From Actinomadura meyerae (GTDB lineage: Bacteria; Actinomycetota; Actinomycetes; Streptosporangiales; Streptosporangiaceae): 64,000 nucleotides of DNA. The position numbers and the translations under genes were made by a program. Under the pieces are notes generated by a model. The model was not told the DNA's origin. It made no database searches and saw only the letters and a list, made by a program, of their open reading frames with translations. Numbering within the stretch: position 1 is the first letter of the stretch; each line of letters begins with the position of its first letter. The stretch lies in NCBI RefSeq assembly GCF_900188445.1, contig NZ_FZOR01000020.1:79877-143876 (forward strand), given 5' to 3'. Below are positions 7,419-15,400 of this stretch, one piece after another.

Positions 7419-9146
7419 ATGGCGACCACGATCTCCCGCCAGAAGTACGCGAGCATGTACGGCCCCACCGTGGGCGACCGCATCCGCCTCGCCGACACCA
7501 ACCTGGTGGTGGAGGTGGAGAAGGACTACAACGAGGGCCACTACGGCGACGAGACCCAGTACGGCGGCGGCAAGACCGCCCGGGACGGCATGTCCGCCGA
7601 CCCGGCCTCGCTGAGCGCGACGACGACGCTGGACACGGTCATCACCAACGTGGTGATCATCGACCCGCTGCTCGGTGTCGTCAAGGGCGACATCGGCATC
7701 AAGAACGGGCGGATCGCCGGGGTCGGCAAGTCCGGCAACCCGCACACTCAGAACGGGGTGGACCGGCGGCTGATCGTCGGGGTGGGCACCGAGGTGATCT
7801 CCGGGGAGAACCTCATCGCGACCGCCGGCGCCATCGACTCCCACGTCCACTTCCTCGCGCCGCAGCAGGCGCAGCACGCGCTGAGCAACGGCACCACCAC
7901 GCTGCTCGGCGGCGGCACCGGGCCCGCCGACGGCAGCCGCGGCACCACCTGCACGCCGGGACCGTGGAACATCTCCCGCATCCTGCAGGCCTACGAGGAC
8001 ATCCCGATCAACATCGCCGTCTACGGCAAGGGCAACGGCAGCCTGCCCGGCCCGCTGGACGAGCAGCTGCGCGCCGGCGCCTGCGGGCTGAAGGTGCACG
8101 AGGACTGGGGCACCACGCCCTCGGTCATCGACTGCGCGCTGCGCGTCGCCGACGACCACGACGTGCAGATCTCCATCCACACCGACACGATGAACGAGGC
8201 CGGTTTCGTGGAGGACACGATCAGCGCGATCGACGGCCGCGCGATCCACACCTACCACTCCGAGGGCGCCGGCGGCGGGCACGCGCCCGACATCCTGCAG
8301 ATCACCTCCGAGCCGAACGTCCTGCCCGCCTCGACCAACCCGACGCTGCCCTACACGGTCAACTCGGCGGACGAGCTGCTGGACATGACGATGGTCTGCC
8401 ACCACCTCAGCTACGACGTCCCGGAGGACCTCGCGTTCGCCGAGAGCCGCGTCCGGCCGGAGACCATCGCGGCGGAGACGGTGCTGCACGACCTCGGCGT
8501 CATCAGCATCATCGGGTCGGACTCGCAGGCGATGGGCCGGGTCGGCGAGTCGGTCACCCGCGCCTTCCAGGTCGCCCACCACTGCAAGGACAAGCGCGGC
8601 CCGCTGCCCGAGGACTCCTCGCGCAACGACAACACCCGCGTGCTGCGCTTCCTGTCCAAGGTCACCATCAACCCGGCCCGCACCTGCGGGATGGCGAACG
8701 AGATCGGGTCGCTGGAGGACGGCAAGCTCGCCGACATCGTGCTGTGGCCGGTCCGCTCGTTCGGGGCGAAGCCGGCCATGGTCATCAAGGGCGGGCTGAT
8801 CAGCTGGGCGCAGATGGGCGACCCGAACGCCTCGCTGCCCACCCCGCAGCCGGTCTACTTCCGGTCGACCTTCGGCGCGTTCGGCAGGGCGCTGCGCGAG
8901 ACCTGCGTGACGTTCATGTCGGACGCGGCGATCTCCGAGGGCGTCCCGGAGAAGCTCGGCCTGGAGCGGATCATCCGGCCGGTGCAGCAGTGCCGCACCG
9001 TCGACAAGCGGCACATGATGTACAACTCCACGCTGGCCGAGGTCAGGGTGGACCCGGAGACGTACCGGGTCACGGTGGACGGGGAGCGCGTCACCATCGA
9101 CCCGGCGAGCTCGCTGCCGCTGAACCGGCTGCACTACATCGCATGA
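7419..9146 (+). CDS. ureC: Urease subunit alpha (catalytic)
   Basis: The nickel-containing catalytic subunit, 575 residues, standard length. Nickel-site residues are all visible: the HVH pair in DSHVHFL, the carbamylated lysine K225 in GLKVHEDWG, the histidines in TYHSEGAGGGH, and the Asp of GSDSQAMGRVGE. The mobile flap Cys (C327) sits in MVCHHL. The protein should therefore be active once loaded by UreD/F/G. The ATG lies 2 bases after ureB, behind AGGAGGGG. The stop overlaps the ureF start by 4 bases (ATGA). Confidence 0.98.
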   Translation: MATTISRQKYASMYGPTVGDRIRLADTNLVVEVEKDYNEGHYGDETQYGGGKTARDGMSADPASLSATTTLDTVITNVVIIDPLLGVVKGDIGIKNGRIAGVGKSGNPHTQNGVDRRLIVGVGTEVISGENLIATAGAIDSHVHFLAPQQAQHALSNGTTTLLGGGTGPADGSRGTTCTPGPWNISRILQAYEDIPINIAVYGKGNGSLPGPLDEQLRAGACGLKVHEDWGTTPSVIDCALRVADDHDVQISIHTDTMNEAGFVEDTISAIDGRAIHTYHSEGAGGGHAPDILQITSEPNVLPASTNPTLPYTVNSADELLDMTMVCHHLSYDVPEDLAFAESRVRPETIAAETVLHDLGVISIIGSDSQAMGRVGESVTRAFQVAHHCKDKRGPLPEDSSRNDNTRVLRFLSKVTINPARTCGMANEIGSLEDGKLADIVLWPVRSFGAKPAMVIKGGLISWAQMGDPNASLPTPQPVYFRSTFGAFGRALRETCVTFMSDAAISEGVPEKLGLERIIRPVQQCRTVDKRHMMYNSTLAEVRVDPETYRVTVDGERVTIDPASSLPLNRLHYIA

Positions 9147-9865
9147 CCGGCGTCCGGGCGGAGGGGAGGCCGGGGGCCGGCGGGCTGGAGACGCTGCTCG
9201 CGCAGCTGCAGCTCACCGACTCCGGCTTCCCCAGCGGGCTCTACACCCTGTCGCACGGCCTGGAGGGCCACACCCAGCTCGGCCTGGCCGGCGCGGACGA
9301 CCTGCCCGTGCTGGTGGCGGACCTGGTGCGGGCGGCGGGCACCGGCGACGCGGCGGCGCTGGCGCTGGCGCACCGGGCGGTGACCGCCGGCGACTGGGAC
9401 CTGGTCGTGGAGACCGACCGCAGGCTGCACGCGCTGAAGCTCGGCCGCGAGCAGCGGACGGCGTCGGTGCGCACCGGCCGGCAGGTGCTGGAGAACGCCG
9501 GGCCCGCGTTCGGGTCGGCCCCCGCCGCCCGGCTCGCCGGGCTCGTCGCGGACGGTGCCGCGCCGGGCACCCACCCGGTCGCCGTGGGCGTGATCCACGC
9601 GGGGCTCGGCGTGCCCGTCCGGGACGCCGTCGCGAGCGACCTGTACGCGTTCGCGGCGAGCTGCGCGGCGGCGGCGGTCCGGCTCGCCCGGATCGACTTC
9701 CGGCGGGCGCAGGCGCTGCTGCGCGAGCTGCGGCCGGATCTCGTCCGCGCGGCGGAGACGGCGCTGGCCGCCCGGGACCCCCGCGACCTGCACGCCTCGA
9801 CGCCCGCCGCGGACGCGGTCGCCGCCCTGCACGAACGGGCCGAGGCCCGCCTGTTCATCACCTGA
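9143..9865 (+). CDS. ureF: Urease accessory protein UreF
   Basis: UreF of 240 residues, an all-helical accessory protein that with UreD recruits UreG and gates nickel and CO2 delivery to apo-urease. The N-terminal LQLTDSGFPSGLYTLSHGLE is the family hallmark (usually DSxFPxGxFxHSxGLE). The remainder is Ala/Leu-rich helices, ending with an ARLFIT tail. It overlaps ureC by 4 bases and lies 19 bases before ureG. Nothing is missing compared with homologues. Confidence 0.95.
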   Translation: MTGVRAEGRPGAGGLETLLAQLQLTDSGFPSGLYTLSHGLEGHTQLGLAGADDLPVLVADLVRAAGTGDAAALALAHRAVTAGDWDLVVETDRRLHALKLGREQRTASVRTGRQVLENAGPAFGSAPAARLAGLVADGAAPGTHPVAVGVIHAGLGVPVRDAVASDLYAFAASCAAAAVRLARIDFRRAQALLRELRPDLVRAAETALAARDPRDLHASTPAADAVAALHERAEARLFIT

Positions 9866-9884
9866 GAGAGCGAGGACGGACGCC

Positions 9885-10517
9885 ATGGAACTGGACCAGG
9901 TCTACAAGGTCGGCATCGGCGGGCCGGTGGGGTCGGGCAAGACGGCCCTCATCGAGGCGCTGGTCCCGATCCTGGTGGAGCGCGGGCACCGGCCCGGCGT
10001 GATCACCAACGACATCTACACGCAGGAGGACGCCCGGCACGTCCGCCGCACGCTGGCGGGCACGCTGGACGCCGAGCGCGTCGTCGGCGTCGAGACGGGG
10101 GCGTGCCCGCACACCGCCGTGCGGGACGACCCCACGATGAACCTCGCGGCGGCGGCGGAGCTGCTCGACCGGTTCCCCGACATCGACGTGCTGCTGTTCG
10201 AGAGCGGCGGCGACAACCTGACGCTCACCTTCAGCCCGGCGCTCGCGGACGTGTACGTGTTCGTCCTCGACACCGCCGAGGGGGAGAAGATGCCGCGCAA
10301 GCGCGGTCCGGGTACCACCGACTCCGACCTGCTGGTCATCAACAAGATCGACATCGCGCCGTACGTGCGCACCGACCTCGCGGTGATGGAGGGCGACGCG
10401 CGGAGGGTGCGCGGGACGCGGCCCGTCGCGCTGACCGACTGCCTCACCGGGACCGGGGTCGCGGAGGTCGCGGACTTCGTCCTGAAGCGCCGGGAGGCGC
10501 TGTGCTCACCGGCGTGA
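9885..10517 (+). CDS. ureG: Urease accessory GTPase UreG
   Basis: SIMIBI-class GTPase of 210 residues that couples GTP hydrolysis to nickel insertion. Visible elements are the P-loop GGPVGSGKTALIE at residues 11-23, the metal-binding CPH in VETGACPHTAVRDDP, ESGGDNL, and the guanine-specificity motif INKIDIAPY. There is no His-rich N-terminus, unlike some UreG proteins, so nickel storage must reside elsewhere, possibly in the CbiX-like His tail. The start follows GAGAGCGAGGA. The gene overlaps ureD by 16 bases. Confidence 0.97.
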   Translation: MELDQVYKVGIGGPVGSGKTALIEALVPILVERGHRPGVITNDIYTQEDARHVRRTLAGTLDAERVVGVETGACPHTAVRDDPTMNLAAAAELLDRFPDIDVLLFESGGDNLTLTFSPALADVYVFVLDTAEGEKMPRKRGPGTTDSDLLVINKIDIAPYVRTDLAVMEGDARRVRGTRPVALTDCLTGTGVAEVADFVLKRREALCSPA

Positions 10518-11476
10518 CGGCCCCGCCGGAGGGCGTCCCCGGCGGGCTCGACCGGGCGGCGCCGGAGCGGTGCGCGCCGGGGTGGCTGCCCGCCGGGGTG
10601 GCGCGGTACGCCGCGGTGCCGGACACGCTGCCGGTCGGCGCGCCGGGCAAGGTCGGCGTGCTGGAACTCGGCTTCGCGGTCGCGGGCGGCCGGACGGAGC
10701 TGACCGGCTGCTTCCAGAAGGCGCCGCTGCACACCACCCGCCCGCTGTACCCGGACACCGGCCGGCCCGGCATGCCGTACGTGCTGGTCATGACGGCCGG
10801 CGCCGGCGTCCTGCAGGGCGACCGGTACCGGCTCGCGCTGGACTGCGGGCCGGGGACGGCCGTGCACGTCACCACCCAGACCGCCACGCGGATCTACCGG
10901 ATGGAGCACGACTACGCCACCCAGGTCGTCGACCTCGCCGCCGGGCCGGGCAGCCACGTCGAGTACCTCCCCGCGACCACGATCCCGTTCGGGGAGTCGC
11001 GGTTCTACCAGCGCATGAGCGTCACCGCCGACCCGGAGTCGACGGTCGTCATCGGCGAGAAGCTGATGGCCGGGCGGCTCGCCCGCGGCGAGTGGCACGC
11101 CTACGACGCCTACTGCACCGACCTGGAGGTCCGCGACCCCGGCGGCCGGCTGCTCTTCGCCGACCCGCTGCGGCTCATCCCGGCCGAGCACGGCCCCGGC
11201 GGACCCGCCGTCATGGACGGCTTCGGGCTCATGGCGTCGCTGTACGTCGTCACCGGGACCAGGCCCGCTCGGGAGGTCGCCGACGCCATGCACGAGGCGC
11301 TCGCCGGGACGGGGCTGCGCGGCGGGGCGAGCATCCTGCCCGGCGGAAGCGGGGCGTGGGCGCGGATGCTCGGCGACCGATCCCCGGAGGTGGACGCCGC
11401 GTTCCACCGCACCTGGGACGCCGCGCGCCGGCTGCTCCTCGGCGTCCCCGCACCGCGCCCGGGTGCGGGCGCGTGA
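10502..11476 (+). CDS. ureD: Urease accessory protein UreD (UreH)
   Basis: UreD of 324 residues, the scaffold that binds apo-urease and UreF. Family motifs include LELGFAVAGGRTELTGCFQKAP, cited as the N-terminal beta region, GAGVLQGDRYRL, and TQTATRIYRM. GTG at 10502 was chosen because GGGAGG ends 4 bases upstream; a second in-frame GTG at 10514 that overlaps the ureG stop as GTGA is an alternative. It is the last urease gene, and its stop overlaps the GTG start of the first crcB gene by 4 bases. Confidence 0.93.
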   Translation: MLTGVTAPPEGVPGGLDRAAPERCAPGWLPAGVARYAAVPDTLPVGAPGKVGVLELGFAVAGGRTELTGCFQKAPLHTTRPLYPDTGRPGMPYVLVMTAGAGVLQGDRYRLALDCGPGTAVHVTTQTATRIYRMEHDYATQVVDLAAGPGSHVEYLPATTIPFGESRFYQRMSVTADPESTVVIGEKLMAGRLARGEWHAYDAYCTDLEVRDPGGRLLFADPLRLIPAEHGPGGPAVMDGFGLMASLYVVTGTRPAREVADAMHEALAGTGLRGGASILPGGSGAWARMLGDRSPEVDAAFHRTWDAARRLLLGVPAPRPGAGA

Positions 11477-11967
11477 AGGAACCGCTGCGGGGACGCCTGC
11501 ACGACCGCGAGCGGGCCGAGGCCCGGGTCCTCCACCCGCACGAGGGGCGGCCGCCCCTGCCAGGGCTGAAACCGAGGGTGATCGGGGAGATCGCGGTGGG
11601 CGGTGCGCTCGGCGCGCTCGCCCGTTACGGGCTCACCCAGGCGATCCCGGCGGCCAGGCTCGGGTTCCCCTGGAACACCTTCACCGTCAACATCCTCGGC
11701 TGCCTGGTCATGGGCGTCCTGACCAGCTACCTGCTCGGGGGCCGCGCGCACCCCTACGTGCGGCCGCTCGCCGTGACGGGCTACCTGGGCGGGTTCACGA
11801 CGTTCTCGCACCTGATCGACGGCGTCTACACCCTCGGTGACGGAGGCGAGCCGTCCCTCGCCGTCCGCTACGCGCTGATCAGCGTCGCCGCCGGCTGGGC
11901 CGCGATCGCCGTGGGAATGGCGATCGGGCGCAGGATCCCGCACCGCGACCCCGGGAGCGCGCCGTGA
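11473..11967 (+). CDS. crcB: Fluoride channel CrcB (Fluc), first copy
   Basis: A Fluc-type fluoride channel subunit of 164 residues with four hydrophobic helices. The motifs GGALGALARYGL, PWNTFTVNILGC and GYLGGFTTFSHLIDG are diagnostic; the Asn of NILG and the Phe residues of GGFTTFS line the pore. About 35 polar residues precede the first helix, longer than usual. It begins as GTGA overlapping ureD and ends as GTGA overlapping the second copy, so both are translated with the urease operon. Two different copies commonly form heterodimers. Confidence 0.93.
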   Translation: MKEPLRGRLHDRERAEARVLHPHEGRPPLPGLKPRVIGEIAVGGALGALARYGLTQAIPAARLGFPWNTFTVNILGCLVMGVLTSYLLGGRAHPYVRPLAVTGYLGGFTTFSHLIDGVYTLGDGGEPSLAVRYALISVAAGWAAIAVGMAIGRRIPHRDPGSAP

Positions 11968-12326
11968 CGACCTTCGTCGTGGTGCTCCTCGTGCTCGCGG
12001 GCGGCGCCGTGGGCGCCTCGCTGCGCTACGTCCTGGACGGCTACGTGAAGGCCGCCGCCGGCAAGTCCATGCCGTGGGGGACGCTCGCGGTGAACCTGCT
12101 CGGCGCGGGCGCGCTCGGCGCCCTGCACGGGGCGGGGACCGGGACCTACGTCGAGGCGCTGATGGGAACCGGCCTGTGCGGCGCGCTGACCACGTTCAGC
12201 ACCTTCGAACTCGACACCGTCCACCTGATCCAGGACGGCGCGTACACCCGGGCGGCCGTGAACGCGGCGGGCAGCCTGCTCCTCGGGTTCGCCGCCTTCA
12301 CCGCCCTGCACGCGGCCTTCGCCTAG
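11964..12326 (+). CDS. crcB: Fluoride channel CrcB (Fluc), second copy
   Basis: A second Fluc subunit of 120 residues, four helices, with GGAVGASLRYVLDG, PWGTLAVNLLGAGALG and GLCGALTTFSTFE in the expected places. It is shorter than the first copy because it lacks the polar N-terminal extension. The GTG start overlaps the first copy's stop. The two differ enough that the pair is probably a heterodimeric channel rather than a recent duplication. It is the last gene before a strong bidirectional hairpin. Confidence 0.93.
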   Translation: MTTFVVVLLVLAGGAVGASLRYVLDGYVKAAAGKSMPWGTLAVNLLGAGALGALHGAGTGTYVEALMGTGLCGALTTFSTFELDTVHLIQDGAYTRAAVNAAGSLLLGFAAFTALHAAFA

Positions 12327-12366
12327 CCGGCCTCACCTCCGGCCCGACACCCGCGCCCGCGGCTCG

Positions 12367-12403
12367 GCCCTCGTCCTCCCCGCGAAGCGGAGCGGACGAG
12401 GGC
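12367..12403. terminator. Bidirectional hairpin between crcB and the carboxylase gene
   Basis: Perfect 10-bp arms GCCCTCGTCC and GGACGAGGGC (12367-12376 with 12394-12403) enclose an inner CCGCGAAGCGG hairpin. It sits between the convergent crcB operon and the large carboxylase gene. No T-tract follows, typical for this GC content. Confidence 0.7.
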
Positions 12404-12411
12404 ACCGGCCG

Positions 12412-15400
12412 TCACTTCAGGCGGGACTCGATGGCCTCGATGATGCGGGGGCGCAGTTCGGCGGCGGGGATGACGGCGTCGACGGAGCCGACCTCGACCG
12501 CGCGGCGGATGTCGTGGACGCGGTCGAACTCCGCGGCGACCTCGCCGAGCTTCTCCGCCCGGACCGACGCGCGCAGCTCGTCGAGCTCGGCGATCAGCGC
12601 GGCGCGGTCGGCGCCGGTCGCCGCGGCGACGCGCGGCTCCAGCGCGCGGACGCGCGGGTCGGCGGCGGTGCGGGCGTCCACGTCGCGGGAGAACACCGCC
12701 GCCGCGGCGGGCGCGCCGCCGAGCACCGACGCGAACGAGCCCTCCAGCGCGAGGACGGTCATGTTCGGGTTCAGCGCCTTGGAGAACACCACGAACGCGC
12801 CGCCGTGGTAGCGGGAGATCACGCAGAACACGATCGGGCCGCGGAAGTTCACGATCGCGCGGCCGATCTCCGCGCCGTACTCCAGCTGGAGCTTGCGCAG
12901 CGACTCCGGCGAGCCGTCGAAGCCCGACAGGTTCGCCAGCACCACCAGCGGCCGGTTCCCGCTGGCCGCGTTGATCGCCCGCGCGGCCTTCTTGGACGAC
13001 TGCGGGAACAGCGTGCCCGCGGTGTAGGAGTCGGGGCCGTCGGTCGGCGGGAACCCGCGCCGCGGCACCGCGTGCGACTCGATGCCGAGCAGGCACACCG
13101 GGATGCCGCCGAGGTGGACGTCCTGCACCACCGCGGTGTCGGCGTCGGCCATGCCCGCCCAGCGCTCCAGGACCGGGTGGTCCTGGTCGGACAGCGCCCG
13201 CATCACCGTCCGGATGTCGAACGGCTTCTTGCGGTCCGGGTTGGCCGCGGCGGAGAAGATCTCGCCGACGGTGGTGAAGTCGCTGCCCTCGACGATGTGC
13301 GGGAAGTCGGAGACGTCGCGGTCGGCGGGGTCGGTGGTGGCGGCGCGGCGCGGGGCGTCCTCGCCGGGGACGACGTAGGTGTGGTCGTAGTGCGCCATCA
13401 GCACGTCCCGCGCGGCGACCAGGTTCGGCGCCCAGTACTGCGCCTGCCCGTTCGGGCCCATCACCCGGTCGTAGCCGCCGATGCCGAGGTTGTCCTCGGC
13501 CGAGACGCCGCCGGAGAAGTCGAGCGCCTGCTTGCCGGTCAGCACCATCGCCGACTCCGGCGTCATCACGAGGACGCCCTTGGTGTGCATGAGCATCGTC
13601 GCCTCGGCGTTCCAGTACGGCTGCGCGCCGACGTTGATGCCCGCGACGACGACGTTGATCTCGCCGCCGTCCTGGGTGAACTCGACGATCCGCTTCAGCG
13701 CCGCCGCCACCCAGTCCATGTTCTCCGTGCCCGACTCCATGGAGATCCGGGCGCCGGCCGACAGCGCGTACCATTCCACCGGCACCCGCATCCGCTCGGC
13801 CAGGTCCAGCGCCGCGATCACGCGGCGGCACTCCGGCTCCGACAGGGCGCCGAGCGCCTTGGTCGGGTCGCCGAGCAGCACGACCCGGGTGACGCCCTCC
13901 GGGTGCCGGGGCGTCGGGGTGGTGACGACGCCCGCGACGATCGCGGCGGTGTTGCGGCCCGCCGGCCGGTCGACCGGCACCAGCGCGTGCGCGGCGTCGA
14001 GGTCGTGCTCGGTGAAGTCGCCGAGCATCGCGGTCAGCTCGTAGGGGTACACGGTGTTGCGGCTGCGGGCGCGCAGCACCTTCTGCCGGTAGCCGTCGAC
14101 CGGCTCGACCGGGTCGTCGGACGGCTCGCCCACGGTCAGGGACGTGCCGCCGGCGGCGTCGAACGCGATCCGGACGGTCCGCTTGAGCAGCTCGCCGGTC
14201 TCCGGGTCGCGGCGCCGCCCGATGATCTCGATCTCCTCCAGCCCGGCGCCCGCGGCGGTCGGCAGCATCCGGTCGACGAGCATCTCCAGCTCGGCGCGGG
14301 CGAGGTCGCTCGGCGGCCAGACGTAGATCACGATGCGGTTGGTGGGCAGCCGGTTCTTGGACGGGCGCCGCTCCTGGGCCCGCCGGATCGAGTCGAGGCA
14401 GGTGGCGATGATGAACTCGGCGGTCGGCAGCGACAGCAGCCGGCCGTCGTGGTCGCGCAGCCCGGTCAGGTCGCGGACCTGCGCGAACGCCACGAGCCGG
14501 TCGTCGGAGGGGTTGTCGCGCGCCACGCACTGGAACAGGTAGACCTCCTCGTCGGAGGACGGGAGCCGGGTGAGGTCGAACCCGCTCAGCCGCTCCATCC
14601 GCATCCGCTGCGCGATGTGCGGGTGCAGGCCGCGGATCAGCCGCTCCTCGGCCATCCCGTCCCCGTACGGGCGGAAGGTGAAGTGGTGGTGCATGACCGC
14701 GCCGCTGCTGCCCGCGACGGTGGCGGTGATCCGGCGGACCCCGCCGGGCATCGGATGCTCGGCGAGGACGCCGCTCAGCGCCTCCGCCATCGCCTCGAAG
14801 TCCTCCGGCTGGTTCTCCCAGGAGAGGTAGATGTCGGCGTCGACGACCTCGCCGCCGGTGGCGAGGCCGGCGAGCCCGGCCAGCGCCCCGCCGAGGGCGT
14901 CGAAGCTCACCGCGGCGGACACCAGCCGCGAGCCCTCCCGCTCGGCGACGACGAACGAGCAGCCGCCGGCCTCGGCGGTGCGGACGCCGGTCAGGCCCTT
15001 GTTGCCGTAGTAGCGCCGGGTCAGCACCTCCAGCATGACCGCGTTGTCGCGGTCCCCGCGGCGCAGCCGGCGGCCGAGCAGCCGCACCAGCGGCTCGGTG
15101 CTGCGCACCATCTCGGCGATGCGGTCGGCGCGGTCGGGCGAGTCCGGGTGGGCGTCGAGGTGGCGCAGGTGCCGCCGGACGTCGGCGTAGACGCGGGCGC
15201 GGTCGCGGCGCAGCATCGGCTGGGCGTACCAGGCGAACACGACACCGCAGGCGAGGTCGTAGACCACCGGGAAGCGCACCTGCGCCGCGTTGATCAGCCG
15301 CTGGAGCGCGAGCCCGGCGGGCTCGCGGAGCGCCTCGACCGGCGGGGGCTCGCGCAGCCACGCGCGCAGCAGCGCGCTGACGACCGCGGCGTCCGCGGAC

